From a virus, in the IMG/VR virus record IMGVR_UViG_3300020152_000016, positions 1-38,966 of that record: 38,966 nt of DNA; one strand, given 5' to 3'. The position numbers were made by a program, and so were the translations under genes. Below are positions 24,649 to 31,560 of this stretch, piece after piece. Each line of letters begins with the position of its first letter. Positions within the stretch are counted from its first letter, which is position 1. Under the pieces are notes generated by a model. It worked only from the letters and a program-made list of their open reading frames with translations. It was not told the origin of the DNA and did no database searches.

Positions 24649-24744
24649 GGATGAGAGGGGCGGGTCTGGGGTTGCACCTCGCTACGGGGCGCACAGAGCC
24701 TCACACGACCTTTACTTTTTTGCGTAGAATCTCGGCTAGCCGCG

Positions 24745-24812
24745 CTCCCCTTCCCTACCGCATGGAGGTATCAAAAAACCGCCAAAGTGGGCGGTTTAGA
24801 AGGGAAGGGGAG
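24745..24812. terminator. Nested inverted repeat, terminator on the minus strand
   Basis: CTCCCCTTCCCT (24745-24756) is matched by AGGGAAGGGGAG (24801-24812). Inside lies AACCGCC/GGCGGTT (24777-24783 and 24790-24796) with six A bases before it on the plus strand, which is a T-tract on the minus strand. It reads as a terminator for leftward transcripts, or as a cruciform at the origin. Confidence 0.6.
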
Positions 24813-24830
24813 TGGGGAAGTGGTCTGCAT

Positions 24831-24891
24831 GCGGACATAAATGTCCAGCAAGGCGGACAAAAATGTCCGGCTGCGGCGGACAAAAATGTCC
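24831..24891. promoter_or_regulatory. Three palindromic operators/iterons (GGACAnAAATGTCC)
   Basis: The 16-bp unit GCGGACAwAAATGTCC occurs at 24831-24846, 24853-24868 and 24876-24891, so the spacing is 22 and 23 bp, about two helical turns. Each contains the 14-bp palindrome GGACA-n4-TGTCC. The copies lie upstream of the initiator gene next to an AT-rich stretch. They can be iterons of the origin or operators for an unidentified dimeric repressor. Confidence 0.8.
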
Positions 24892-24967
24892 ACATAATAA
24901 TACATTGAATAATACAGATGAATAAGAACGTCGGATGCTTCGCATCGCTCCGTGAGTTTTCCCCTTC

Positions 24968-24976
24968 TTATGCACA
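24968..24976 (+). promoter_or_regulatory. DnaA box TTATGCACA
   Basis: The 9-mer fits the bacterial DnaA box consensus TTATnCACA exactly. It lies 2 bases upstream of the CTACATTTTACTTT element. DnaA-box-like 9-mers occur in the same place at three other early promoters. Confidence 0.6.
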
Positions 24977-24978
24977 GT

Positions 24979-25033
24979 CTACATTTTACTTTCATGAAGC
25001 GGGTGCTGTATCATGGTCTTACCTTCGGGTAGC
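24979..25033 (+). promoter_or_regulatory. Early promoter of the initiator gene with leader motif
   Basis: CTACATTTTACTTT (24979-24992) contains a -35-like TTTACT (24985-24990). TATCAT (25009-25014) lies 18 bp on as the -10. The expected transcript begins near TTACC-TTCG-GGTAGC (25019-25033), a perfect four-base stem with a TTCG loop, 7 bases before the AUG. This is one of four promoters with the same plan. Confidence 0.65.
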
Positions 25034-25040
25034 TGAAAGC

Positions 25041-25796
25041 ATGACTATAAAAAAATCCTACTACGCAATCATTCCCGCCGAAGTCCGATACGCACCGGAC
25101 CTCCCTGCGAATGCAAAGCTCCTCTACGGGGAGATAACCGCCCTCTGCAATCAGAGCGGGTACTGCTTTGCGAGCAACGAGTATTTCTCGAAGCTCTACG
25201 CTGTGGACGACCGCACGGTGCGTCGCTGGATTCAGGCACTCGAAAAGGAGGAGTTCATCTACTCGAAGGTATCCGGAAAGAAGCGAAAGATATTTCTCTC
25301 TCCGAAACTCGCTGCGAAGATGCCTGACATCGAAGACGATGATGAGGACCGTGAGGAGGAGGAAGCTACGGCTCCAGCACCTCGCGCAAAGAAGAAAGCA
25401 AAGAAGGTCGCTGCGAAGAAGGCGGTCGTCGTGAAGGAGAAGAAGTGGACTGACGAGGACCTGATGCTCGCAGAGATGCTCCTCTCGAAAATCATCCTCA
25501 ACTTCCCGCTCGTTGCGAATCGTAGGGTGAACATATCGGAGTGGGCGGAAGACATCCGGAAGCTCCGTGAGATTGACGAGGCGACTCCGGAGCAGATAGA
25601 GTTCATGATTGCCTGGGTCCAGGGAGGCGAGGTCATCCGGAACGGGAAGACACTCCGCTTCGCTCCGCACGAGTTCTGGGCGGGCAACATCATGAGCGCG
25701 GCGAAGCTCCGCAAGCAATGGTTCGAGAATCTTATTCCTAAGCTGCACGCAACGTACAAGAAGGAGGAGGCGAAGACTGCCGTTGCGGTGCTATAA
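25041..25796 (+). CDS. Replication initiator/organizer-like protein with HTH domain
   Basis: Protein of 251 residues. The N-terminus (PAEVRYAPDLPANAKLLYGEITALCNQSGYCFASNEYFSKLY) and DDRTVRRWIQALEKEEFIY (57-75) form the winged helix of phage replisome organizers (HTH_36-like). Residues 114-160 are an acidic then Lys/Ala-rich linker (EDREEEEATAP, KKAKKVAAKKA). The C-terminal ~100 residues are helical and could recruit host helicase. It stands at the head of the replication module beside the putative origin. ATG 25041 was chosen over 24918 because the promoter and leader lie between them. Confidence 0.78.
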   Translation: MTIKKSYYAIIPAEVRYAPDLPANAKLLYGEITALCNQSGYCFASNEYFSKLYAVDDRTVRRWIQALEKEEFIYSKVSGKKRKIFLSPKLAAKMPDIEDDDEDREEEEATAPAPRAKKKAKKVAAKKAVVVKEKKWTDEDLMLAEMLLSKIILNFPLVANRRVNISEWAEDIRKLREIDEATPEQIEFMIAWVQGGEVIRNGKTLRFAPHEFWAGNIMSAAKLRKQWFENLIPKLHATYKKEEAKTAVAVL

Positions 25797-25806
25797 AAAA
25801 TCAAGC

Positions 25807-26166
25807 ATGACTAAAGTACAAAAAATCACGAAGCACATCATCACTCTCTACGACGGCGATATTTATATACTCGAAGGGTACACCTCACCGCAGTCGATAT
25901 GGGACGCGATAGGGAAGATGTCGCGCATCCAAATGCCGAACGGCGACCTCATTGCGACCTCCTCAATCTCGAAGATTCAGAGCTATGAGAGCTACGCCTT
26001 TCAGAAGGATGCCGGAGCGCGGCACAAGCGCGGGCAGTTCCTCAAAGGCGGCTCGTGGTACGACAATCAGGGAGAGGTCTGCGACGCAAGGCTCGGCAGC
26101 ATCAGTGGAGTTATCCAGGCAATGCTTCCGGAATCAACAGCTACGCGCTTGTCTGGAGGCGCGTAA
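25807..26166 (+). CDS. Hypothetical protein downstream of the initiator
   Basis: Protein of 119 residues beginning MTKVQKITKHIITLYDGDIYILEGYTSPQSIWDAI. Mixed alpha/beta, no recognised family. Ten bases separate it from the initiator gene. The start has the AGCATGAC context shared by early genes. It is followed by a hairpin and terminator, so both genes form one early operon. Confidence 0.7.
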   Translation: MTKVQKITKHIITLYDGDIYILEGYTSPQSIWDAIGKMSRIQMPNGDLIATSSISKIQSYESYAFQKDAGARHKRGQFLKGGSWYDNQGEVCDARLGSISGVIQAMLPESTATRLSGGA

Positions 26167-26178
26167 AGCCTTATATTT

Positions 26179-26204
26179 GCAGGAGCAGGAAGTCATGCTC
26201 CTGC
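26179..26204 (+). other. 9-bp RNA/DNA hairpin between genes
   Basis: GCAGGAGCA (26179-26187) and TGCTCCTGC (26196-26204) form a perfect 9-bp stem with an 8-base loop. No T-tract follows, so it is not a simple terminator. It can be a transcript stabilizer or part of a small RNA ending at the terminator at 26241. Confidence 0.55.
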
Positions 26205-26240
26205 GGCTATCTGGACCCGCAAGGGTACTCCATTCGGAAG

Positions 26241-26269
26241 ACCGCTCCTCACGGGGCGGTTTTTCGTTG
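26241..26269 (+). terminator. Rho-independent terminator
   Basis: ACCGCTCC and GGGGCGGT (26241-26248, 26253-26260) form a stem with loop TCAC, followed by TTTTCGTT. It ends the initiator operon. Confidence 0.85.
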
Positions 26270-26344
26270 TCCACAGTTCAGGCTTCTACACTTTACTTTT
26301 ATACCCAGGTGCGCTACACTTTACTTGTTCACTTATCCGGTAGC
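26267..26344 (+). promoter_or_regulatory. Early promoter with paired CTACACTTTACTT elements
   Basis: A DnaA-box-like TTGTCCACA (26267-26275) is followed by CTACACTTTACTT at 26286-26298 and again at 26314-26326, exactly 28 bp apart. The first copy supplies a -35 TTTACT (26292-26297) and the second a -10 TACACT (26315-26320), spacer 17 bp. The leader motif TTATCCGGTAGC (26333-26344) and AGCATG follow. Confidence 0.7.
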
Positions 26345-26354
26345 CAACAAAAGC

Positions 26355-26585
26355 ATGGAAATCTACGCAAAGACGTTCTGGAGAGTTATCCCGCGAGTAG
26401 CGACGTTCGCAACTAAAGACTTCGATTCTTTGGAAGACGCTCGCAACTACGTTCAGGAGCACATCGACGGCTTCCCAGCGAATCCGAACATGAGCGACGA
26501 GAACCGCGAGTATTGGAAGGAGTTTGGTCGAGGACTCCGAATCTATCATGTGAGCCGTAGAGACGAGTTCACTCCGGCTGCATAG
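26355..26585 (+). CDS. Small early protein
   Basis: Protein of 76 residues, MEIYAKTFWRVIPRVATFATKDFDSLEDARNYVQEH to the charged end RRDEFTPAA. The N-terminus looks like a small alpha/beta domain; no family recognised. Start fixed by the promoter, leader motif and AGCATG context. Two bases separate it from the next gene. Confidence 0.7.
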   Translation: MEIYAKTFWRVIPRVATFATKDFDSLEDARNYVQEHIDGFPANPNMSDENREYWKEFGRGLRIYHVSRRDEFTPAA

Positions 26586-26587
26586 AT

Positions 26588-26851
26588 ATGACTTACGACA
26601 TCACCCAGCTTTCGCACGATGACGCACAGCTCGTCGGAGAAATCCTGACACGCGAGCATAAGCGCATCGTCCGCAAGATTCGCAAGGAGGAGGAGAACCT
26701 AGAGTACCAGCACGAGTGTCGCGCAAAGTACCAGCGTTCAGAGTTCGATACCTCCTGGAGCGATGCGGTCCGTCAGACCGAGATGAATCTTCAAGTGCTC
26801 CGGAGTCAGAAGGGCGAGCTGGAACACCTGTTCCGTCTGATGAAGCCGTAG
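26588..26851 (+). CDS. Small coiled-coil early protein
   Basis: Protein of 87 residues, highly charged and helical (TREHKRIVRKIRKEEENLEYQHECRAKY, then VLRSQKGELEHLFRLMKP). Probably a coiled coil. No family recognised. Second gene of the early unit starting at 26355. A GCTCCT/GGGAGC hairpin without a T-tract follows at about 26867-26882. Confidence 0.68.
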   Translation: MTYDITQLSHDDAQLVGEILTREHKRIVRKIRKEEENLEYQHECRAKYQRSEFDTSWSDAVRQTEMNLQVLRSQKGELEHLFRLMKP

Positions 26852-26908
26852 CTCATTCGTCCGCGCTGCTCCTCACAGGGAGCGGACGCGGGTGCGGGAG
26901 CATCCGAT

Positions 26909-26920
26909 TTATTCGATAGC
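26909..26920 (+). promoter_or_regulatory. Leader motif TTATTCGATAGC
   Basis: Same family as the other leader dyads (TAT-TCG-ATA), 8 bases before ATG 26929 in the AGCATGAC context. The upstream CTACAyTTTACTT element is absent here, and I see only weak -10-like sequence. Confidence 0.5.
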
Positions 26921-26928
26921 AAAACAGC

Positions 26929-27507
26929 ATGACAGATTTTCCAAAGCCTATTCCGCTCGATGACGAGCAGCCGGTCGATAAGGACGCGGTAGGAAAGCTG
27001 CTCACCGATTGGGGAGCAGAGATGAAGGGTCGTACCGACATCGTGGGAGAGGACGGCAATCTCGACCCAGAGAAGTTGAACGCGCTTCCGGAGACGAAGG
27101 AGATAGTAGCGAAGCTGAAGGACCTCGGCGTACTGAACCGAATGCACCTCATGGACCTCGGCTTCCTCGCTGCGGGAATGATTCTCATTTTCCGCGAGGA
27201 GAAGAACTGCACCGGCTCGTGCGGCGAGAAGATTCCGGTGGACCTCATTGAGGGCATTCATACCGAGAGCGGTCGGACCGTCGTACATCACCCGAAGGGA
27301 GGAACCTGTCATCACATCGGAGCAGAGTGCGCTCGCTGCGCCGAGATAGTGCAGGAGGGAGAGGAGGGTGAGTGTGAGTTCTGCGGCGGAGAAGGCGAAG
27401 TCTCCGTAGACGGTGTGGATACGGACGGCAACGTCGAGCGAGGAGTCGATACGCAGAAGTGCATCTGCAAAGTGGATAACGGAGATGACCGTTCCGAAGA
27501 TGTGTAG
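26929..27507 (+). CDS. Cysteine/histidine-rich early protein, zinc-binding
   Basis: Protein of 192 residues. The N-terminal half is charged and helical (TKEIVAKLKDLGVLNRMHLMDLG). The C-terminal half has NCTGSCGEK, GGTCHHIGAECARCAEI, CEFCGGEGEV and QKCICK, which can bind one or two zinc ions. CEFCGGEGE matches CxxCxGxG of DnaJ-like fingers. No family known to me. Its stop lies in the inverted promoter element of the next gene. Confidence 0.7.
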   Translation: MTDFPKPIPLDDEQPVDKDAVGKLLTDWGAEMKGRTDIVGEDGNLDPEKLNALPETKEIVAKLKDLGVLNRMHLMDLGFLAAGMILIFREEKNCTGSCGEKIPVDLIEGIHTESGRTVVHHPKGGTCHHIGAECARCAEIVQEGEEGECEFCGGEGEVSVDGVDTDGNVERGVDTQKCICKVDNGDDRSEDV

Positions 27508-27517
27508 TAAAGTGTAG
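27485..27517 (+). promoter_or_regulatory. Promoter containing an inverted copy of the early element
   Basis: AGTAAAGTGTAG (27506-27517) is the exact reverse complement of CTACACTTTACT. Here its TAAAGT (27508-27513) serves as a -10, 8 bases before ATG 27522, with a possible -35 ATGACC (27485-27490) 17 bp upstream. Confidence 0.5.
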
Positions 27518-27521
27518 AGGT

Positions 27522-27764
27522 ATGAAACAGCCAAAGATTCAGCCGGAGAAGTTCTACTCTGCGACCGAGTGCGTGGACCTGGGCGTTATGTCCGCACGCA
27601 ACAAGGATACGCAGCGTCAGATGCTCCTCCGCCATATCCGGAATGGTCGTATCAAGGGAACGAACGTCGGCACTGACGCTCGCCCTCGGTACGTCGTTCA
27701 GGGGAAGGAACTCTCTCGCTACCTCGATGCCCGCATGCGGCGCGGAGAGTACGAGACGAAGTGA
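27522..27764 (+). CDS. Small HTH DNA-binding protein (excisionase/MerR-like)
   Basis: Protein of 80 residues. FYSATECVDLGVMSARNKDTQRQMLLRHIRNGRIKGTNVGTDARPRYVVQGKELSRYLDARM has the order of a helix-turn-helix_17/excisionase fold: HTH, a wing (RYVVQGKEL) and a last helix. There is no integrase here, so a regulator is more likely than an excisionase. It could read the early element that overlaps its own -10. The stop is TGA, not in an overlap, which shows that TGA ends translation in this genome. Confidence 0.75.
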   Translation: MKQPKIQPEKFYSATECVDLGVMSARNKDTQRQMLLRHIRNGRIKGTNVGTDARPRYVVQGKELSRYLDARMRRGEYETK

Positions 27765-27773
27765 TTTATTCGG

Positions 27774-27783
27774 GTTCGATAGC
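27774..27783 (+). promoter_or_regulatory. Leader motif GTTCGATAGC
   Basis: This is a shortened member of the leader family, 12 bases before ATG 27796 (AGCATGAC context), preceded by TTTATTCGG. It repeats the arrangement before 26929. Confidence 0.45.
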
Positions 27784-27795
27784 CAAAATATAAGC

Positions 27796-28470
27796 ATGAC
27801 ACCAGCACCAAAGAAGGAGTTAGAAGTCCGCCCTATTGAGATTGAGGTAGCAGAGGCGGAGACGTTTATTACCACGAACCGCGAGCGTGCGGAGTCTCTC
27901 GTCATCAAGACGGAGGAGGATTACGCGGCAGCGACCGACTTCGCGGCAGACGTGAAGACGCAAGGAGCGCACATCGACAAGGTGCGCCGTTTCTTCGTGG
28001 ACCCTCTCAATCAGCAGGTCGATAACATCAACGCGATGTTCATGCCTCGCGTGAAGGAGGCGAAGGCGGTCGAGGACATCATCAAGGGCGCGATGAAGAA
28101 GTACCTCGACGCGAAGGAAGCTGCTCGCCTGAAGGAGCAGAAGCGTCTCGATGACATCCGCGACGCAGCGAACGCGAAGCGCGAGGAGAAGGGCGAGGAG
28201 GCTATCGCGGAGCCAGTGCGTCAGGTCGCGCCGGTCGCAACGCACGCAGTCGCATCTAAGGGTTCCTCTACAGCTCGCAAGAAGATGAAGGGCGAGGTCC
28301 TCCACATCGAGCAGCTCCCGCCCGACATCATCAAGGCGATTCTCGCTGAAGCCTGGAAGAAGAACATCATCCAGAGCGTCGTGCAGAAGTTCGTCGATGC
28401 GGGCATGCACGAGATTCCAGGTGTGCGCGTTTACGAGGATACGATAATCGCGGTCGGTCGCCGCAAGTAG
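27796..28470 (+). CDS. Coiled-coil protein of the recombination module
   Basis: Protein of 224 residues. Residues 30-140 are a long charged helix region (FAADVKTQGAHIDKVRRFFVDPLNQQVDNINAMFMPRVKEAKAVEDIIKGAMKKYLDAKEA). Its pattern resembles phage proteins that often accompany RecT/exonuclease genes. The C-terminal domain (LPPDIIKAILAEAWKKNIIQSVV) is separate. Function unknown; a partner for recombination proteins is inferred from position. Confidence 0.7.
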   Translation: MTPAPKKELEVRPIEIEVAEAETFITTNRERAESLVIKTEEDYAAATDFAADVKTQGAHIDKVRRFFVDPLNQQVDNINAMFMPRVKEAKAVEDIIKGAMKKYLDAKEAARLKEQKRLDDIRDAANAKREEKGEEAIAEPVRQVAPVATHAVASKGSSTARKKMKGEVLHIEQLPPDIIKAILAEAWKKNIIQSVVQKFVDAGMHEIPGVRVYEDTIIAVGRRK

Positions 28471-28473
28471 CCT

Positions 28474-28761
28474 ATGACAGAATCTCTCTTTTCCCAGGCT
28501 CCAGCTCCGACGTACCCGAAGCCAGGCACACAGCCTCACAAGGTCCTGACGGTACTCATGGACGCGAAGGGTGATTGGGTGAACGGTCAGTATTTCTGCC
28601 GCACGCTATGGCTCACGCAGTTCCACGCTGTCATCTTCAATCTGGAGAATCGGTACGGCTGGGTCATCGAGCATAGCGAGTTCAAGGACGACCACGGCTT
28701 CAAGAGCTACCGCATCACGAATCGCTATGACTACGATTCACAGCCGAGGGAACTTTCCTAA
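28474..28761 (+). CDS. Winged-helix-like small protein
   Basis: Protein of 95 residues. PGTQPHKVLTVLMDAKGDWVNGQYFCRTLWLTQFHAVIFNLENRYGWVIEHSEFKDDHGFKSYRIT reads as a winged helix (three helices and a wing), so probable DNA binding. Three bases after the previous gene; overlaps the next frame by 35 bases if the upstream start of that gene is used. Confidence 0.68.
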   Translation: MTESLFSQAPAPTYPKPGTQPHKVLTVLMDAKGDWVNGQYFCRTLWLTQFHAVIFNLENRYGWVIEHSEFKDDHGFKSYRITNRYDYDSQPRELS

Positions 28762-28999
28762 CGCCGACATCCCAGGGATGATGAGCTGCTACGGATTCGA
28801 GATTCAGTTCGAGCGTCCGGAGGAATGCAAGGTCAGGTATCAGGGACACGGCACGTTCATCGACCTATGGGACAGCAGGAAGGGACTCACGGCTGGCGTA
28901 TACGACCGCAAGCGCAGCAGCATGAGCTTTCAGAAGCGGCTCACTCCGGTCCGCCTGGAAGAAATCCTCATCCGCATAGAAAAGGAAGCTGGGGATTAG
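28727..28999 (+). CDS. Small hypothetical protein
   Basis: Protein of 90 residues if ATG 28727 is used, 73 if ATG 28778 (MMSCYGFEIQFERPEECKV) is used. The shorter form removes the 35-base overlap. Mixed alpha/beta with a helical end (LTPVRLEEILIRIEKEAG). No family recognised. Confidence 0.6.
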   Translation: MTTIHSRGNFPNADIPGMMSCYGFEIQFERPEECKVRYQGHGTFIDLWDSRKGLTAGVYDRKRSSMSFQKRLTPVRLEEILIRIEKEAGD

Positions 29000-29002
29000 T
29001 GC

Positions 29003-29051
29003 TTGCAGAGTTCCCAGGAAAAAGTAAAATGTAGGAGTATTACCAGTTAGC
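29003..29051 (+). promoter_or_regulatory. Promoter of recT with inverted early element and leader motif
   Basis: A -35-like TTGCAG (29003-29008), spacer 16, and TAAAAT (29025-29030). The -10 lies in AAAGTAAAATGTAG (29021-29034), the exact reverse complement of the 14-bp element at 24979-24992. The leader TATTACCAGTTAGC (29038-29051) and AGCATGAC follow. Confidence 0.65.
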
Positions 29052-29060
29052 GAAATCAGC

Positions 29061-29909
29061 ATGACACAACAGCAAGGTTTGACGAAGGAGGCAATCCTCG
29101 ACCTTCTAAAGGACGAGAACTATGAGGAAGCGGAACGCTTCGCGGCGTACTGTATCCGACTCCTCATCGAGAAGAAGGACGGGAAGCTGAAGAACCCGTG
29201 GATGCAGACGAAGAAGGCGAAAGACCTCGCGCAGCTTTTCAAGCGGGTGAAGGGAGAGGGTCTGGTGTTCGACGGCAAGCACATCACGCTTCAGAACACC
29301 GGAATCAGCTACGACTATGTGGCGTACAAGAATAAGATGCTCCTGGTGTATCCGGAGTCGGTGCTCGACCACGGCATCGTCATGGAAGGAGATGAGTTCA
29401 CGACCGGCAACGAGAGCGGGAAGGTCGTCTATAAGCATGTCATCAAGGACCCGTTCGCTAACCTCACGGACCAGAACTTCAAGGGCGCATTCTTCTTCGT
29501 CCGCAACAAGCGCGGAGAGCATCTCACGATTCTCACGAAGGAGGAGATTGCGAAGCACCGCCGCGCAGCAAAGACGGACATGATGTGGAAGGCTTGGTTC
29601 AAGGAAATGGTGCTGAAGACCGTCATCAAGAAGGGCGTGAAGTACCACTATGATGACATCTTCACCGGCATCGAGCAGGAAGATAATAAGCAGTACGACC
29701 TGGAGAAGGTGATTCAGATTGAGGAAGACCCTGCTGCTGATGCACGCCGCGATGAGGTGCTCAACACTCTTGCTGCATTCAAGGAGCTTGCGCCGCTCCA
29801 GGAGTATTACAAGGCTCTGGAACCTGCCCTCATCAAGGACCCAGAGGTGGTGAAGGTCTATAACGAGAAGAAGAACTCATGCTCTCCGACGAAGGCTACC
29901 GCATCATAG
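29061..29909 (+). CDS. recT: RecT-family single-strand annealing protein
   Basis: Protein of 282 residues. HITLQNTGISYDYVAYKNKMLLVYPE, NFKGAFFFVRNKRGEHLTILTKEEIAKHRRAA and MMWKAWFKEMVLKTVIKKGVKYH are the conserved blocks of RecT-like proteins, the last being the family hallmark. RecT anneals complementary single strands during recombination-dependent replication. It overlaps the exonuclease gene by 31 bases, the usual Exo/annealase pair. Confidence 0.9.
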   Translation: MTQQQGLTKEAILDLLKDENYEEAERFAAYCIRLLIEKKDGKLKNPWMQTKKAKDLAQLFKRVKGEGLVFDGKHITLQNTGISYDYVAYKNKMLLVYPESVLDHGIVMEGDEFTTGNESGKVVYKHVIKDPFANLTDQNFKGAFFFVRNKRGEHLTILTKEEIAKHRRAAKTDMMWKAWFKEMVLKTVIKKGVKYHYDDIFTGIEQEDNKQYDLEKVIQIEEDPAADARRDEVLNTLAAFKELAPLQEYYKALEPALIKDPEVVKVYNEKKNSCSPTKATAS

Positions 29910-30511
29910 AAGGCGACCAGAAGACGGATGAGTGGCGCACCCTCCGCGAGGGGAAGCTCACCGGCTCGGTTGCGAAGAAAGTGAAGGGAACCGGCAACGC
30001 TTTCCTCTACGAGATGCTCGCGGTCATGACCACGGAGCGCGAGGAGAAGAACGTCTGGAAGGGCGAGCATGTCGAGCGCGGCAACGAACTCGAACCGGAG
30101 GCTCGCGCCGCATATGCGAAGGAGAAGAAGCTGAAGGTCCAGGAGTGTGCGTTCATCGAGAACGGTCGCCTCGGATACTCTCCTGACGGTATAGTGATGA
30201 GGAAGGGGAGCACGACCTCTATCGAGCGCATGCCGGAGATAAAATGTCCGGATACGAACACCCACATCCGCTACCTCCTGGAGGGCGGGATTCCGGCAGA
30301 GCACAGGGACCAGATTATCCACGGATACATCACCGTCCCCGACTGCGATGCGATAGATTTCGTCTCCTACTGTCCGATGTTCATTCACAAGCCTCTCCTC
30401 ATCGTCGAGACGAGGAGACAGGACTTCATCATGGAAATGGCGACGGCAAAGGTCGCCTACGAGAAGTTCCTGAAGAAGCTCGACGAATCTTATGAAAAAA
30501 TAATCCTTTAG
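29879..30511 (+). CDS. YqaJ-type phage exonuclease
   Basis: Protein of 210 residues. LREGKLTGSVAKKVKG (about 22-37), GYSPDGIV (D103) and PEIKCP (E120, K122) are the YqaJ/lambda-exonuclease motifs of the PD-(D/E)XK fold. The enzyme resects double-stranded DNA ends to feed the RecT protein made from the overlapping gene. Confidence 0.9.
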   Translation: MLSDEGYRIIEGDQKTDEWRTLREGKLTGSVAKKVKGTGNAFLYEMLAVMTTEREEKNVWKGEHVERGNELEPEARAAYAKEKKLKVQECAFIENGRLGYSPDGIVMRKGSTTSIERMPEIKCPDTNTHIRYLLEGGIPAEHRDQIIHGYITVPDCDAIDFVSYCPMFIHKPLLIVETRRQDFIMEMATAKVAYEKFLKKLDESYEKIIL

Positions 30512-30517
30512 CTCTCT

Positions 30518-30955
30518 ATGTATCTCAACAAAGTATTACTCTACGGCAATCTCACCCGCGACCCAGAGCTGAAAGCTCTACCGTCTGGTCAGCAAGTCGT
30601 CTCATTTGCACTCGCAACAAACCGCTCTTTCAAGGCGAAGGACGGTCAGCAGCAGGAGCAGGTTGAGTTCCACAACATCGTCGCGTTCGGTCGCACCGCA
30701 GAGGTCATGGGGCAGTACCTAAAGAAGGGTCGCCCTGTATACATCGAGGGACGCATTCAGACTCGCTCCTGGGAAGCAGAGGGCGTGAAGAAGTACCGGA
30801 CGGAGATAGTGGTCGATTCCTTCCAGTTCGGACCAAGCGCACCAGGCAATAGCCGTAGCGAGCGTGAGGACCGAGGAGAAGACACGGACGAGCGCGGCGG
30901 CTCCGACATCCAGTTCCCCGACGAGGAAATCAACCCAGAGGATATTCCCTTCTAG
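30518..30955 (+). CDS. ssb: Single-stranded DNA-binding protein
   Basis: Protein of 145 residues: an OB fold (MYLNKVLLYGNLTRDPELKALPSGQQVVSFALATN, VEFHNIVAFGRTAEVMGQYLKKG, PVYIEGRIQTRSW), a disordered charged linker and the acidic tip NPEDIPF that recruits partner proteins. Six bases after the exonuclease gene. Confidence 0.96.
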   Translation: MYLNKVLLYGNLTRDPELKALPSGQQVVSFALATNRSFKAKDGQQQEQVEFHNIVAFGRTAEVMGQYLKKGRPVYIEGRIQTRSWEAEGVKKYRTEIVVDSFQFGPSAPGNSRSEREDRGEDTDERGGSDIQFPDEEINPEDIPF

Positions 30956-30961
30956 CGCACC

Positions 30962-31549
30962 ATGATTACCAAGAGCCAAAGCCGCAATATATATTTCCTC
31001 GACCGAGATACCGACATCGAGGCTCTCCTGGAGAAGATGTTTCGCGTGCAACGTGCGGAGGCTCTGGTATTCCTGCGCCGCATGCAGGAGCGGCTTCAGG
31101 AGAAGTCTGCGGGCGAATACTTCACAGTCGAGGAGATAACGAAGGTGAAGGAGGGGGAGCTGGAAAAGACCCTGCGCTTCTTCCGTGGTGCGGTAGTCCC
31201 CTACTTCTTCCGTCAAGAGTACGATTTCTGGGAGGAGGACATTCCTTCCGCAGAGTTGGAGAAGGCGACTGACGAAATCAAGCGGCGCGTCGGCTTCATG
31301 CTCTACGATACGACCGGACACATCACCGAGGAAGTGAACTCGATGACTTCCTTCGAGCGGCTGAAGGACCTCGTAGAGTGGCTCAAAATGGTCGAGGAGG
31401 TGTGTTTCACCGACAACGGGTACATCTTCCCAGAGAGCAAGCACTATCTCGCCCTGGAGAAGGAGAAGGGGCGTGAGGCGGCACGTCGTCAGACGTTCCA
31501 GGAGTTGCGAGAGCAACACCGCAATCGGCACTATAAGCGTGAGGCATAA
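30962..31549 (+). CDS. Hypothetical helical recombination-module protein
   Basis: Protein of 195 residues. The N-terminus is helical (IEALLEKMFRVQRAEALVFLRRMQERL). A central TLRFFRGAVVPYFFRQEYDFWEEDIP and a final VCFTDNGYIFPESKHYLALEKEKGREAARR are distinctive. The middle resembles phage nin-region proteins that handle DNA near SSB, but I cannot name a family. Confidence 0.72.
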   Translation: MITKSQSRNIYFLDRDTDIEALLEKMFRVQRAEALVFLRRMQERLQEKSAGEYFTVEEITKVKEGELEKTLRFFRGAVVPYFFRQEYDFWEEDIPSAELEKATDEIKRRVGFMLYDTTGHITEEVNSMTSFERLKDLVEWLKMVEEVCFTDNGYIFPESKHYLALEKEKGREAARRQTFQELREQHRNRHYKREA

Positions 31550-31560
31550 CAATCATCACC

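Larger units (their letters stand above)
24649..25040. other. Non-coding control region, probable replication origin
   Basis: About 390 bases without a convincing gene. In order it holds a large inverted repeat with an inner hairpin, three 14-bp palindromes at 22-23 bp steps, an AT-rich stretch (24892-24930), a perfect-consensus DnaA box, the early promoter element and the leader of the replication initiator gene. Open frames through it (24633-24908, 24918 onward) look accidental. Confidence 0.65.

Noticed and set aside
24633-24908. Plus-strand frames in the control region (also 24470-24727)
   Set aside because: They run through a terminator, an inverted repeat and three palindromes, and have no protein-like composition.
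24918-25040. Upstream start that would extend the initiator by 41 residues
   Set aside because: The DnaA box, promoter element, -10 and leader motif lie within this stretch, and the shorter start has the AGCATGAC context of other early genes.
26862-26890. GCTCCT/GGGAGC hairpin as a terminator
   Set aside because: No T-tract follows on either strand; it may still be a weak RNA structure.
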